A DNA stretch of 64,000 nt from Thiobaca trueperi (lineage in GTDB: Bacteria; Pseudomonadota; Gammaproteobacteria; Chromatiales; Chromatiaceae): positions 62,001 through 126,000 of the forward strand of contig NZ_SMAO01000003.1 of NCBI RefSeq assembly GCF_004342175.1, read 5' to 3'. Under the pieces are notes generated by a model that saw only the letters and a list, made by a program, of their open reading frames with translations, was not told the origin of the DNA and searched no databases. Below are positions 27,032-36,916 of the stretch, piece after piece. How positions within the stretch are numbered: the first letter of the stretch is position 1; every line of letters starts with the position of its first letter. Position numbers and translations under genes: made by a program.

Positions 27032-27117
27032 CTGAACCGCCTCGCACCAAACGCGGTTGGTTGCTGCAAGGGCGTCCCTTGCGCGAAACAGCCTCTGTCA
27101 GGCTGAACGCGGTTCAG
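27032..27117. repeat. 86-bp covarying inverted-repeat element (copy C), cloverleaf-like
   Basis: Bounded by CTGAACCGC (27032-27040) and GCGGTTCAG (27109-27117). Three internal hairpins fit: ACCAA/TTGGT at 27046-27061, GCAAGGG/CCCTTGC at 27066-27082 and CAGCCT/AGGCTG at 27089-27105. The right arm contains the stop codon of the transglutaminase gene (27114-27116). Confidence 0.65.
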
Positions 27118-29099
27118 CGGTGTGGACGGAAGCCGCGTAGCTGGCTGGCGAGCAGTCCGATGGTCTCGCGGCTCTGGCGCGGGCCGAAGCGCGCCGGGAT
27201 ATAGAGCGCCAGGAAGCGGCTCACCGGCGGGGTCAGGTCCGGTCGCTGCGTCATCACCCGCTGGCCGAAATCGCTCGGACCTTCGCTGGGACGGCGCGGC
27301 AGACCGGCGCGGGCGAGCCGCTGGCAGAAGCGTGCATAGTGCGCGTCGAGCGGATCCGGCTGCGTCCGGTCGCGCAGCAGCGCGAGCAGGATGAGTCCGA
27401 GCGTCAGCGACACCGCCAGCACCATCAGCACCACAAGTCCGTATTCCCGCAGCCCGCCGAATCCCAGGCGCTCCAGCAGGGCAAACTGGTCCTTCGCCGA
27501 AAAATCCAGCACCCAGTTCTGCCAGGTGGCGTCGAGCGTGTCTGCCAGCAGACGCAGGTTTCTGGCGAACTGCGCCAGCGCGCTGGCCTGAGCCAGATCG
27601 AAGCGAACCGAGGTGCCGCCGCCGATGAGCTGTGAGGCGCTGCGGTTGTCGATCCGCGACGGATCGACGGCGGCGGTGGGATCGACCCGCACCCAGCCCT
27701 GTCCGTCGAGCAGCACCTCCACCCAGGCATGGGCGTCCGACTGCCAGACCATCTGATAGCCGCCGATGGCGTTGGCCTCGCCGCCGAGATAGCCGAGCAC
27801 GATCCGCGCTGGAATACCGGCGGTGCGCATCAGCAGCGCGAAGCTGCTGGCATAGTGTTCACAGAAACCGCTGCGGGTCTCGAACAGGAATTCGTCGGAC
27901 GGATTGGCGCCGAGTCGCGGCGGCAGCAGGGTGTAATGGAAGGCCTCGCGATTGAAGAAGGCCAGTCCCTGCCGGACCAGTTCCGCGTCGCTCGCGCTGC
28001 GCGTTCGCCACTCGTCCGCCAGCGCACGCATGCGCGGGGTGATGTTGTCAGGGAGCTGCAATCCCCGCTCCCGCTCTCGGGCATCCGGTTCGGCGGTGCG
28101 ATAGTCGAGCGCGGAACGCATTCGGTAGCGTTTGACGGCGGTGAGCGACTGGCGTGACAGCAATTGGAAATCGGCATCCAGGCTGGACTCGTCCGGCGTA
28201 TCGAGCGGCAGATCCAGGGCGAACAGCCAGCGTTTGCCGCTCGGCTCCAGCAGGATCTCGTAATCGATCAGGTTGCCCGATTCCACAAGCGGGGCCGCGC
28301 TTGATCCGGCGGGAAGATCGCCGGGCGACCAGCGGCGGCCATCCATCTCCCACAGTACCGGGCCGCGCCAGTAGAGCTGATTCGGATTCGGCGGCGGACG
28401 ATCAAAGCGCACCCGAAAGGCCAGTTCGCCATTGACGACCAGTTCACTGATCGCACCCGGTTCCATGCTGTCCGACATCCCGGTCAGTCCCTTGGTGGTG
28501 TCCACGCCCAGACTCCAGAGCGGCGCGTTCAGACGCGGAAAGAGCACGAAGAGCACCAGGGTCAGGGGCAGCGCCTGGAGCGACAGACTGGCGGCAATGC
28601 GCAGGGTTGAGCGCAGTCGCGCCTCACCCAGACCGCCGTTCAGATCGACCAGCATGGCGACCGCGCCGACCGCCATGACCCCGAGATAGAGCGTCAGCGG
28701 CAGCGACTGATCGAACAGAAACTGGATCACGATCAGAAAGCCGAGCAGGATGGCGACCAGACGCAGATCGCGCTTACTGCCCAGTTCCAGCAGCTTGAGC
28801 GCGAGCATGGTGACGAAGAGCGCCGTCCCGCCGTCCTGGCCGACCAGACTGTGATTGGCATGCAGACAGTTCGCCACCCCGGCCAGCGTCAGCAGCGCGC
28901 GGATCCAGGTGCCGGGGAGCGCCGTGTGCCACCTGAGCCCGGCCAGCCGGATGACGAACAGGAACAGCAGAAAGGCGCTGACCTGCCAGTGCAGATAGGG
29001 CGTCAGCGGCAGAGCGGCGGCGAGCACCAGCAGACTGAGCCAGAGCGTCTGCGCGGCATCGGGCCGCTCAATGGATGGAATCGGTTGCGTGGGTATCAT
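27114..29099 (-). CDS. tgpA: Transglutaminase-like protein TgpA family (DUF3488 plus transglutaminase core)
   Basis: 661 residues from MIPTQPIPSIERPDAAQ at 29099. About six N-terminal membrane helices fill the first 200 residues, a large periplasmic part follows, and one helix near residue 570 precedes a cytosolic tail. The transglutaminase triad is visible: C413 in SGFCEHYASSF, the histidine in SDAHAWVEVL and the aspartate in RVDPTAAVDP. TgpA-type proteins pair with DUF58 proteins, as here, where the genes overlap by 32 bases. The substrate is unknown in most species. The usual MoxR ATPase gene is not adjacent. The stop codon sits in a repeat arm. Confidence 0.9.
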   Translation of the reverse strand: MIPTQPIPSIERPDAAQTLWLSLLVLAAALPLTPYLHWQVSAFLLFLFVIRLAGLRWHTALPGTWIRALLTLAGVANCLHANHSLVGQDGGTALFVTMLALKLLELGSKRDLRLVAILLGFLIVIQFLFDQSLPLTLYLGVMAVGAVAMLVDLNGGLGEARLRSTLRIAASLSLQALPLTLVLFVLFPRLNAPLWSLGVDTTKGLTGMSDSMEPGAISELVVNGELAFRVRFDRPPPNPNQLYWRGPVLWEMDGRRWSPGDLPAGSSAAPLVESGNLIDYEILLEPSGKRWLFALDLPLDTPDESSLDADFQLLSRQSLTAVKRYRMRSALDYRTAEPDARERERGLQLPDNITPRMRALADEWRTRSASDAELVRQGLAFFNREAFHYTLLPPRLGANPSDEFLFETRSGFCEHYASSFALLMRTAGIPARIVLGYLGGEANAIGGYQMVWQSDAHAWVEVLLDGQGWVRVDPTAAVDPSRIDNRSASQLIGGGTSVRFDLAQASALAQFARNLRLLADTLDATWQNWVLDFSAKDQFALLERLGFGGLREYGLVVLMVLAVSLTLGLILLALLRDRTQPDPLDAHYARFCQRLARAGLPRRPSEGPSDFGQRVMTQRPDLTPPVSRFLALYIPARFGPRQSRETIGLLASQLRGFRPHR

Positions 29100-30066
29100 C
29101 GAAGAGCGCCAGCCGGGTGAGACAGCGTTGAGTATGGGCCTGACCCTGCGCCAGACCTTCAACCACGCCCGGCAGACGCAGCCCGAAACGGACATTGGCG
29201 GCGTCGGCATCCAGCACCTGCCGGGTCAGCAGACCGAGACGGATCTCGGGATCCGGCGCGCTGAGACGCGACCAGTCGATCCAGACCTCCTGCCCCTGAT
29301 CGCCGCCATACTGCTTGACGAAGAGGCCGCGTTCGCGGGCATAGGCCTTCCAGTCGATGTGTCGCGGCGAATCGCCATGCCGATAGCCGCGCGAGCCGAC
29401 ATAATCCTCGGCGCCTTCGCCCCTGGTCCGATGCGGGCGGCGGGCATCGCCAGCGTCATGTCCTGGCTCGGGCGCCTGCCGTGCCGGCAGCGGATAGACC
29501 AGGGTTGCGGCATCCGTCGCCACATAACACCAGGCGCGGAAGAGCTGCATCGGATGACGGGTCTCGATCATCAGGTCTTTGATCCGCAGCCTGCCGCGCC
29601 GCGCTGCCGGGAGCCCGAGCGACACCAGCCGCTGATCCCCGTCCGGCACATGGACCGGCGGTGGGGCGTCCGCGTCCTTGCGGAGCTGGATGTCATGGCG
29701 CGGGCGCTGACCCTCGGCGCGCAGCGTCACCTCGAAGGTCGCGGTTTCGCCAGCGAAGACCGGCGGCCCGCCGCGCACCTGGACCGCCAGCCCGAGCAGA
29801 TTGAACCAGGCGTGATGCATGGCGACCAGGCCCACCGAGGCCAGAAAAAAGGTGAACAGCAGCCCGAGATTGTTCTGATAATTGAGCGATCCCAGCAGCA
29901 TCACCATCAGCACCGTGCCGAACATCAATCCGGTACGGGTCGGCAGGATATAGATCTGCCGCGCACCGACCCGCGCCACGCCATCGGCGCCGGTCGGCAC
30001 CCGGCGCAGCAGGTTGCTGAATGACTGCCGCGAACGTGCGGCGATCTGAGCGAAAGCGCCGGTCAT
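29068..30066 (-). CDS. DUF58 domain protein
   Basis: About 332 residues if started at the ATG 30066 (MTGAFAQIAARSR); a TTG at 30108, only 17 bases after the MFS stop, is an alternative and neither has a good ribosome site. Two membrane helices (around TGLMFGTVLMVMLLG and LGLLFTFFLASVGLVAM) precede the DUF58 core with GSRGYRHGDSPRHIDWKAYAR, the family hallmark. DUF58 proteins act with TgpA-like transglutaminases and MoxR ATPases; only TgpA is adjacent here, directly downstream. Confidence 0.88.
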   Translation of the reverse strand: MTGAFAQIAARSRQSFSNLLRRVPTGADGVARVGARQIYILPTRTGLMFGTVLMVMLLGSLNYQNNLGLLFTFFLASVGLVAMHHAWFNLLGLAVQVRGGPPVFAGETATFEVTLRAEGQRPRHDIQLRKDADAPPPVHVPDGDQRLVSLGLPAARRGRLRIKDLMIETRHPMQLFRAWCYVATDAATLVYPLPARQAPEPGHDAGDARRPHRTRGEGAEDYVGSRGYRHGDSPRHIDWKAYARERGLFVKQYGGDQGQEVWIDWSRLSAPDPEIRLGLLTRQVLDADAANVRFGLRLPGVVEGLAQGQAHTQRCLTRLALFDDTHATDSIH

Positions 30067-30124
30067 GCCGGGTCGTGTCGAGGTGGATGCGTTTGACAAT
30101 GCGATCAATCCCGGTCGATGCGGT

Positions 30125-31390
30125 TTAACGCTGCGGCGGGGTTTCGGACCCGGTCGATTTTCGTCTGATCCGCAAGTCTTTACCGTTCTGTGATCCGGCC
30201 AGTCCCCGGTTCAGGCTGACCAGCAGCACAAGCAATCCCCCCAGCAGCCAGCTCATCATGGGCGCCCAGTCGAGGATCGGGGCCAGATCCGCCTGTTTGG
30301 GCCAGCCCGCGAGGTTGATCCCAAGACGCAGAAAGGCGGCGCCGGCCAGCACGGCGAACAGGATCCCCGTATAGGTCGCAATCCGTTGCGGGCGTCCGCA
30401 ATCCGCAGCCAGACCGAAGGCGGTCGCAAGCGCCGTCCCCCAGCCCAGCCCGGCGAGCAGATAACCGCCGAGCGCGGCCTCAAGCCCCGTCAGGCCGGTC
30501 AGCCACAGCCCCAAACCACCCAGGAGACAGGACGCAGCGAAGACCCGCGCCGCACCCCAGCGGGCGCTGAGACGGCCAGCCGTGAAGGCGGCAAGGCTGA
30601 AGCCGATCCAGAAGACCGGAAGGAGCCAGGGTAGTTGCGACGGATCGACATCAAGCAGATAGCGCGGTGCGGCCTGAATGAAGACGGCAATCTGCACCGC
30701 GAGGGCAGCCAGCAGCACCGCTGGCAGAAAGCCCCAGACCGGGAGCGGAGACGATGGCACGTCGGGCGCCGCTGCGGCGACCGGGACGCCGTGCCGCTCG
30801 GCGGCGATCAACCCGGTCGCGACCAGCAGCAGCGCCAGACTCGACACGGCAAAGGGCAGACGCGGATCCACACCGGTCATCAGGGTTCCGAGATAGGGCG
30901 AGAGTGCGGCGGCCACGCCCATGCCGAGCAGGGCGAATCCGGCCAGACGCGGGACGGCAGGCTTGGCGGCATGACGCGCGAGCAACCCGAAGAGCGGTGC
31001 GCGCAGGGCGGACGAGCTGACCACCCACAGCGCCGTCACGGCGAGGAAGAGCTCCGGCCCGGCACCGAGTTGCGGCAGCCAGGGCAGCGCCAGAAAGGCC
31101 AGACAGGAGAGCACCGTGACCGCCATGACCGCATAGCCAATTCGCGCGTAGAGCCGGAAGGCGCGATCCGCAGCAAAGCCGGCGGCGATATCGAAACAGG
31201 CAAAGAGCACCTGATCCGCCAGCAGAACCCAGCCCGTCCAGTGTTTTTCGATCCCGACCGATGCGAGCAGTCCCGGCAGGAAAATGACATAAAGAACCCA
31301 GGTCGCCAGCAGAAAGAACTGCACGACGCCAAGATAGATGGACAGCCCGGTCAGGCGGCCGGCGGATGGGCGGGGATCGGCGTTGGTCAT
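30125..31390 (-). CDS. Major facilitator superfamily transporter
   Basis: 421 residues from MTNADPRPSAGRLTGLSIYLG, with GGAG six bases before the ATG at 31390. About twelve hydrophobic helices and an N-half loop (ADRAFRLYARIGY) of MFS type are present; there are no residues that let me name the substrate. It is immediately upstream of the DUF58/tgpA pair on the same strand. The stop codon is a TTA inside TGCGGTTTAA, which resembles one repeat arm but has no partner 87 bases away. Confidence 0.82.
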   Translation of the reverse strand: MTNADPRPSAGRLTGLSIYLGVVQFFLLATWVLYVIFLPGLLASVGIEKHWTGWVLLADQVLFACFDIAAGFAADRAFRLYARIGYAVMAVTVLSCLAFLALPWLPQLGAGPELFLAVTALWVVSSSALRAPLFGLLARHAAKPAVPRLAGFALLGMGVAAALSPYLGTLMTGVDPRLPFAVSSLALLLVATGLIAAERHGVPVAAAAPDVPSSPLPVWGFLPAVLLAALAVQIAVFIQAAPRYLLDVDPSQLPWLLPVFWIGFSLAAFTAGRLSARWGAARVFAASCLLGGLGLWLTGLTGLEAALGGYLLAGLGWGTALATAFGLAADCGRPQRIATYTGILFAVLAGAAFLRLGINLAGWPKQADLAPILDWAPMMSWLLGGLLVLLVSLNRGLAGSQNGKDLRIRRKSTGSETPPQR

Positions 31391-31570
31391 GGGCGACTCC
31401 GACTGGAGGGCGCGGTTCAGGTCTGATCCTGAGCGAATGCCGCATGGTCTGAAAAGCCATGATGGGGATTCGCTGGCGCAGTCCAACCCGCCATCCTGGC
31501 GGGATCCGCGCTTTGCGGTCCTCTCCGAATGTCGCGACAATGGGACGCCGCTCTCGACCGGAACCCTTTC

Positions 31571-32440
31571 ATGCGCGCCACGCTGCTCTTTTTCGCTTAT
31601 TGTTTCCTCTGTTTCGTCCTCGCGGCGTTCGTCGCGTCAGCCCTGCTGGCGACCGGCTGGATCGAGCTTGAACCGCATCGGGTCATGAGCCGGCTGGCGC
31701 AGATCTTCATCCTGCTCGGGATCTGGCCGCTGCTCCGGCTGCTCCAGCTCGCCGACCGCGCGTCGCTGGGTTATGGCGTGAGCGGGCCGGCGCTGCGCCG
31801 CGCGGTCGGCTGGGGCTGGGTCCAGGGCGTGGCGATCCTGCTGGCGCTGGTGCTGGCGCTGCTGGCGCTGGAGATCCGCGTGCCGGATCCAAATCTGGCC
31901 GACTGGTCCACGATCCTTGGCAACGTTGCACAGGCGCTGATCGGCGGGTTGCTGATCGGGGTGCTGGAAGAGACCTTTTTTCGCGGCGCGCTCTATACGG
32001 CGATCCGGCGACGGGATGGATTGGCGTCGGCGCTTATTTGGTCCTCGCTGCTCTATGCCCTGCTGCATTTCATGAAACCGGGCGCGCTGCCTGAGGGCAT
32101 GGCCTTCGACGGTTCGGGCAGCCTCTGGATGTTCGTCCAGGTCTTCGTCGATGTCTTCCAATGGAAGCATCTGGATTCGCTGGTCGCGCTCTTTCTGGTC
32201 GGTCTTTTTCTGGCCCTGGTGCGTGAACGCACCGGGCACATCGGCTGGTGTATCGGGCTGCATGCGGGCTGGGTGTTCGTGATCCAGACCACCCGTCGGG
32301 TCACGGACGGCAACGAATCGTCCGGGCTGGCGTTCCTGGTGGGCGGGTACGATGGCACCATCGGCTGGCTGGCGGCGCTCTGGATCGGACTGCTGGCGTT
32401 GGGTTACGGGGCGCTGACCCGACAGGGTGAGAGGCGATGA
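31571..32440 (+). CDS. CPBP-family intramembrane metalloprotease
   Basis: 289 residues from MRATLLFFAYCFL, chosen for GGAA seven bases upstream over the ATG at 31529. Several membrane helices carry the CPBP motifs: EETFFRG (motif 1, EExxxR), a histidine in LLYALLHFMK and a later GLHAGWVF. The family includes CAAX-type proteases and bacteriocin-immunity proteins. Divergent from the MFS gene. The substrate is unknown. Confidence 0.88.
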   Translation: MRATLLFFAYCFLCFVLAAFVASALLATGWIELEPHRVMSRLAQIFILLGIWPLLRLLQLADRASLGYGVSGPALRRAVGWGWVQGVAILLALVLALLALEIRVPDPNLADWSTILGNVAQALIGGLLIGVLEETFFRGALYTAIRRRDGLASALIWSSLLYALLHFMKPGALPEGMAFDGSGSLWMFVQVFVDVFQWKHLDSLVALFLVGLFLALVRERTGHIGWCIGLHAGWVFVIQTTRRVTDGNESSGLAFLVGGYDGTIGWLAALWIGLLALGYGALTRQGERR

Positions 32441-32490
32441 CTGGCCGGGCAAAGCGCAGCTCACTCGGTATGCTGTTGCGGTCTGATTCT

Positions 32491-32545
32491 TAGACAGGAT
32501 TGACATGATTTCTTAAATCACTGTTTTAATTCTGCTGATCCTGTC
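32491..32545. repeat. CAGGATT-type repeat, inverted pair upstream of the hybrid kinase
   Basis: ACAGGATTGACATGATT at 32494-32510 faces GATCCTGTC at 32537-32545, giving a loose inverted pair. Another copy follows the kinase gene at 35519-35533, so the gene is bracketed by this family. Confidence 0.65.
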
Positions 32546-32590
32546 GAAAGAGGTTACAGATTGCCACGTTGTCTCAAGGGAGATCAGACG

Positions 32591-35530
32591 ATGATTGGAA
32601 TTTGGCAGCGATACAGCCTGGATCGAGTTCGTGGGCGGATGCTCGCGTTCTGTCTCCTGTGCGGGCTGGGAGTCTGGATGGGTGCGGGTACGGCCACGGG
32701 CTTGCCCGCCGGGCCGACTCCACCGCCTCAATCGCTTCATGTCGTCACCGACGATAATTTCCCGCCCTATGTCTTTCGGAATGCTGACGGGATCCCGGAA
32801 GGCTTCATTGTCGATCTGTGGCGACTGTGGGAGCGCCGGACCGGCATCCCGGTCAGGTTGACCGCGACGAACTGGGCGGAGGCCCAGGCGATGATCCAGT
32901 CCGGTCAGGCGGATGTCATCGACGCCATCTATCGCACCGCTCCCCGCGAACCCCTGTATGACTTCTCCGCGCCCTACACCAATCTGCCGGTGGCGATCTT
33001 CGCGCATGCCTCGATCAGCGGCATCAACAGCGTGCAGACGCTCAAAGGCTTTCAGATCGGCGTCCAGGAGGGTGACGCCTGCATCGACAAACTGCACGAA
33101 AACGGCATCAACGAACTGATCGAATACCGCAATTACCGGGAGCTGATCGCCGCCGCCCGGCGACAGGACATCAAGGTGTTCTGTCTCGACGAATATCCGG
33201 CCAATTTTTATCTCTATCAGGCCCAGGCCCAGCATGAGTTCATCAAGGCGTTCGCGCTCTACGAAGGCCAGTTCCACCGCGCCGTGCGCAAGGGCGAGAC
33301 CGACACCCTGAGACGGGTGGAGGAGGGGATGCAGGCGATCACCCCGGACGAGATCGATGCACTCAGAGATAAATGGCTCGTTTCGGTGCCAGGCGCGTTT
33401 CTTTACACCCGCCATCTGGTGTGGGGAGGGCTCCTGATGATCCTGTGCGGCGCACTGCTGGCGCTGTGGAATCTGCTGCTGCGCCGACGGGTGGTCGCCA
33501 AGACCGCCGCGCTCGAACTGGCGCTCGCTGAATTACAGGCCGCGCATGACGCCATTCAGGAGGCCAATGACAATCTGGCGGCAACCCTCAACGCCATCCC
33601 GGATCTGTTGTTCAAACTCGATTCCGACGGACGCTACCTGGATGTTTTCGCCAAACCGGAAGTTCTGCTGGCGGCGCCCAAGGATGTTTTGATCGGGCGC
33701 AAGGCCAGTGACATCCTGCCTGAGTCCGCCGCCCGCACGGTCATGGATTCCATCCAGGCCGCCGCCCGCACGGGCAGCGACTATGGCCGCTCCATTCAGT
33801 TGGCGATGGATGACGGTGAGCACTGGTTTGAGCTCTCGACGACATGCAGTGAGTCGAAAGCGGATGGCGCAACCCGATTTCTCATGCTGTCGCGCGACAT
33901 CACTCAGCGTCGCGAATCCGAGCTGGCGCTGATCCGCATGAAGGAGGCGGCGATCACGGCGGAAAAGGATCGTTTTTTCCGGCTGCTGTTCGATGCCGCG
34001 CCGGTCGCTCTGGCCTATTTGAAGGGCGATGTCATTGAATCGCTCAATCGGCGCTGCATCACGCTCTTTGGTTATCGGGAGGGCGATCTGTTCACACTCG
34101 AAGGCTGGTGGTCGATGGCCTTTCCCGATCCTGCGTATCGCGAATGGGTACGGCAGCGCTGGACTGCGGTCCTGCAGCGTGCGCAGGTGTCTGACGGCAT
34201 TGTCGAGAGCCTCGACTATCGTGTGCGGACCAGGGCGGGCGAGGAGCTGACGCTCCTGATCGGCGGCCAGATTTTCGAGGACGGACTGATCGTGACCTTC
34301 ACTGACATCAGCCCGCTCAAGCGGATCGAAAACGAGCTGACGGTCGCCAAAGAAGAGGCGGAAGCGGCGAACATCGCCAAGAGCGCCTTTCTCGCCAACA
34401 TGAGCCATGAGATCCGCACGCCCCTGAATGGCATCCTCGGCATGGCGCATGTGCTGCGGCGCGGGCGGGTGACGCCCGAGCAGGCGGCTCAGCTCGATAC
34501 CCTTGCCGCCTCCGGCAAACACCTGCTCGGCATCCTCAATGACATCCTCGACCTCTCCAAGATCGAGGCCGGCAAGCTGGTGCTGGAAGAAAAGGATTTC
34601 GTGCTGGCCGAGATGCTGAACACAGTCTTTGCGCTCATCCGTGAGGAGGTGAAGAAAAAGGGTCTGACGCTGCGCATCCATGTCTCCGGCATGCCGCAGG
34701 CGCTGTGCGGCGATGCGACCCGACTGGCGCAGGCACTGATCAATTATCTGGGCAATGCGATCAAGTTCACCCATGCCGGCCACATCGATTTCAGCGCGCG
34801 CGTGCTGGAGGCAACGCCAGACGGCTATCTGCTGTGCTTCGAGGTCAGCGACACGGGTATCGGTGTGACCGACGAACAGCGCGCCCGACTCTTTTCACCC
34901 TTCGAGCAGGCTGACAACTCGACCACGCGCAAATATGGTGGCACCGGTCTGGGGCTGGCGATCAACCGTCGTATCGCCCGCTTGATGGGCGGTGAGGTCG
35001 GTGTGGAGCGCACGCCGGGTCAGGGGGCGCGATTCTGGCTGACGGTGCGTCTCCGGCGCGGCAGTCAATCGCTCACCGCGCAGCCGTCATGCGATCAGCC
35101 CGTTGCGCGCTTGAAGGACGGGTATCACGGGGCGCGCATCCTGCTGGCCGAAGACGATCCGATCAATCAGGAGGTCGCGCGGCTGATGCTGGAGGATGTC
35201 GGACTGCAAGTCGATCTGGCGGCGGATGGGGCAGAGGCGGTCAGGATGGCTCAGGACGCCGATTACGATCTGATCCTGATGGACATGCAGATGCCGAACC
35301 TGGATGGCATCGGAGCCACACGCGCCATTCGTCAGCTTCCCGGCCACGCCGATCTGCCGATTCTGGCGATGACCGCCAATGTCTTCGCCGAAGACAGCGA
35401 ACGCTGTTTCGCTGCCGGGATGAACGATTTCATCCCCAAGCCGGTCGTTCCAGAGGTGCTGTATGGGATTCTGGCCCGGTGGCTGACGCCGGCCCGATCT
35501 CAGTCGGGTTACGAATTCAGACAGGATTGA
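32591..35530 (+). CDS. BvgS-like hybrid sensor histidine kinase
   Basis: 979 residues from an ATG with GGGAG eight bases upstream. Order: signal/anchor (about 8-35), a periplasmic SBP_bac_3 domain (about 48-265, starting [15 protein letters not shown]), one membrane helix (about 276-298), two PAS domains (about 330-590), HisKA with H606 in [12 protein letters not shown], HATPase with [12 protein letters not shown], and a receiver domain with D898 in [12 protein letters not shown] periplasmic amino-acid-type binding domain suggests sensing of a small ligand. No HPt domain or DNA-binding partner is adjacent. The final residues EFRQD come from a CAGGATT repeat that supplies the TGA stop. Confidence 0.93.
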   Translation: MIGIWQRYSLDRVRGRMLAFCLLCGLGVWMGAGTATGLPAGPTPPPQSLHVVTDDNFPPYVFRNADGIPEGFIVDLWRLWERRTGIPVRLTATNWAEAQAMIQSGQADVIDAIYRTAPREPLYDFSAPYTNLPVAIFAHASISGINSVQTLKGFQIGVQEGDACIDKLHENGINELIEYRNYRELIAAARRQDIKVFCLDEYPANFYLYQAQAQHEFIKAFALYEGQFHRAVRKGETDTLRRVEEGMQAITPDEIDALRDKWLVSVPGAFLYTRHLVWGGLLMILCGALLALWNLLLRRRVVAKTAALELALAELQAAHDAIQEANDNLAATLNAIPDLLFKLDSDGRYLDVFAKPEVLLAAPKDVLIGRKASDILPESAARTVMDSIQAAARTGSDYGRSIQLAMDDGEHWFELSTTCSESKADGATRFLMLSRDITQRRESELALIRMKEAAITAEKDRFFRLLFDAAPVALAYLKGDVIESLNRRCITLFGYREGDLFTLEGWWSMAFPDPAYREWVRQRWTAVLQRAQVSDGIVESLDYRVRTRAGEELTLLIGGQIFEDGLIVTFTDISPLKRIENELTVAKEEAEAANIAKSAFLANMSHEIRTPLNGILGMAHVLRRGRVTPEQAAQLDTLAASGKHLLGILNDILDLSKIEAGKLVLEEKDFVLAEMLNTVFALIREEVKKKGLTLRIHVSGMPQALCGDATRLAQALINYLGNAIKFTHAGHIDFSARVLEATPDGYLLCFEVSDTGIGVTDEQRARLFSPFEQADNSTTRKYGGTGLGLAINRRIARLMGGEVGVERTPGQGARFWLTVRLRRGSQSLTAQPSCDQPVARLKDGYHGARILLAEDDPINQEVARLMLEDVGLQVDLAADGAEAVRMAQDADYDLILMDMQMPNLDGIGATRAIRQLPGHADLPILAMTANVFAEDSERCFAAGMNDFIPKPVVPEVLYGILARWLTPARSQSGYEFRQD

Positions 35531-35533
35531 CAG
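35519..35533. repeat. CAGGATT-type repeat at the kinase gene's 3' end
   Basis: AGACAGGATTGACAG overlaps the last codons and stop of the hybrid kinase, so the gene reads into the repeat. Confidence 0.7.
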
Positions 35534-35537
35534 CGTC

Positions 35538-35684
35538 TCAGCGCGGCGGCGCGATGGCCGGATGCGATCCGTTGCCACTCATGGTTGATGGCGAGCAGGA
35601 CACCAGCAGCGCCTGTTCGGAGGCGATACCAATGAGGGCAAGAATCAGCAGCAGACCAAGAAATTTACGCAGCAGAACAGGCAT
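35538..35684 (-). CDS. Possible 48-residue membrane peptide
   Basis: Starts MPVLLRKFLGLLLILALIG at 35684 and ends APPR with TGA at 35538. The first 25 residues are a basic start plus one hydrophobic helix, and the rest is short and polar with one cysteine. A weak GAG precedes the ATG. It lies in the 297-base gap 35531-35827, in which I see nothing else. It could be a small membrane protein or a chance frame. Confidence 0.3.
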   Translation of the reverse strand: MPVLLRKFLGLLLILALIGIASEQALLVSCSPSTMSGNGSHPAIAPPR

Positions 35685-35827
35685 CGTCTCGGATTCATTC
35701 GTTGGCGGGCGAAAAGTTGAGAGGTGGCGCCTCTCCCGCGCGGCATTATCCCCCTGAAGTGGGAGGTTTCAACCAGAGAATTTTCGATGACGCTCCGCAG
35801 GCGACTGATCGACTGAGGTTCGGTGAC

Positions 35828-36916
35828 CTAAAGCCCCGTCTGACGCTGCCAGTAGCCGGTCATCTCCAGATAGCCGCGTCCGATCTCGATCTCGTCTTCG
35901 ATGAGACGCGACGCGCCCTCCCAGTAGACGGCCCCGGTGGAACGCCGTCCGTCGAGTTCCTGATCGTCCATCAGCGGGCGCAGCGCGAACCGCCGGCCAT
36001 CGATCTCGATCTCCCATTCGACCGGATAGTCGGCACCGGTGCGTGGCGACTGCCAGCGACGCAGCGGGTTGAAACGCACCTGTGCGGGCGTGAGGATGCG
36101 GATCCTGCCATTGGCCTGCCGGAACGTGCCGCCGGCCCAGAGCGGCGAGCCGTCGCGCTGGCGCATCTGAAAGGCCATCAGTGAGCCGCCGTCATGCAGA
36201 TTGATGCCGATCCAGTCCCAGCCCTGTGCCGTCTCGGGCAGGATCTCGCTCGACCATTCGTGATCCAGCCAGGCCCGTCCGTTGACCGTCCGCTCGGCAT
36301 CGGCGAGCCGCAGCCGACCCTGTACTGCAAGCTGAGGCCGGCTGTAATAGTGGCTGGCGTTGGCCGGGGCCGGGGTCTTCTGGCTGAAACCGTTGCGGCC
36401 ATTGAGGACCGGCGGGCCGGCGGGGGTCAGGGTCAGATCCAGCGCGAAGTCGTCGGCGTCGATGCGGGTGCGATAGGTCTCGTCTTCCAGCATCAGATCC
36501 CAGTCGCCGATCCAGGCATGGGTGTGCCCGGTCGCGGCGCCGGACAGCGGCTCCAGCGCCCGTTCGGCGCGCTCGGCATGGATGAGATGCCCGGTGACCG
36601 GATCGGCGATGGCGGCATGGGCGAGGATGAGCTGACGCGGGGCGAAGCGGCTCGGATTGTCCGCGCCGATGCCGGTGCCGACGCGAAAGAAGGTCACCTG
36701 AAAGCCGCGCTCGATCCCTGCGTCATCGGTCAGCCAGCCGGTGATGTACCACCATTCGGTGCGGTAGTCGGGATGCGCGCCCGTGTCTTCGGGAAAGACT
36801 GGCTGGCGCCCCTCCAGCACCGGAGCAAAATCGGCGGCCTGCGCCGAGACGATCAGCAACAGGGCCAGCGCGAGACCCGCCCAGCGGTTCAGGACATGAC
36901 GAGTGGGCCGGATCAT
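35828..36916 (-). CDS. AttH/CrtC-like lipocalin-fold protein, exported
   Basis: 362 residues from the ATG at 36916, which overlaps the permease stop by one base (TGATG) and has GGAGGA upstream. A signal peptide (WAGLALALLLIVSAQAA) is followed by a two-lobed lipocalin-like domain with TEWWYITGWL, FQVTFFRVG, WLDHEWSSE and WDWIGINLHDGG, the AttH/hydroxyneurosporene-synthase family. Coupling to an ABC transporter of the YbbAP type suggests a periplasmic partner handling a hydrophobic substrate. A carotenoid hydratase role (CrtC) is possible in phototrophs, but this operon setting argues against it. Confidence 0.88.
   Translation of the reverse strand: MIRPTRHVLNRWAGLALALLLIVSAQAADFAPVLEGRQPVFPEDTGAHPDYRTEWWYITGWLTDDAGIERGFQVTFFRVGTGIGADNPSRFAPRQLILAHAAIADPVTGHLIHAERAERALEPLSGAATGHTHAWIGDWDLMLEDETYRTRIDADDFALDLTLTPAGPPVLNGRNGFSQKTPAPANASHYYSRPQLAVQGRLRLADAERTVNGRAWLDHEWSSEILPETAQGWDWIGINLHDGGSLMAFQMRQRDGSPLWAGGTFRQANGRIRILTPAQVRFNPLRRWQSPRTGADYPVEWEIEIDGRRFALRPLMDDQELDGRRSTGAVYWEGASRLIEDEIEIGRGYLEMTGYWQRQTGL

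Noticed and set aside
27032-27117. tRNA gene
   Set aside because: Arm sizes resemble a tRNA, but the closing stem is too long and the loops lack the D-loop GG and T-loop TTCRA consensus.
30119-30128. Another 87-bp element ending at the MFS stop codon
   Set aside because: TGCGGTTTAA resembles a right arm, but no matching left arm occurs near 30042; that position is inside a coding gene.
35828-36916. Carotenoid 1,2-hydratase CrtC
   Set aside because: The fold family is shared, but the gene is coupled to an ABC transporter and ptsP with no carotenoid genes nearby, so a carotenoid role is not claimed.
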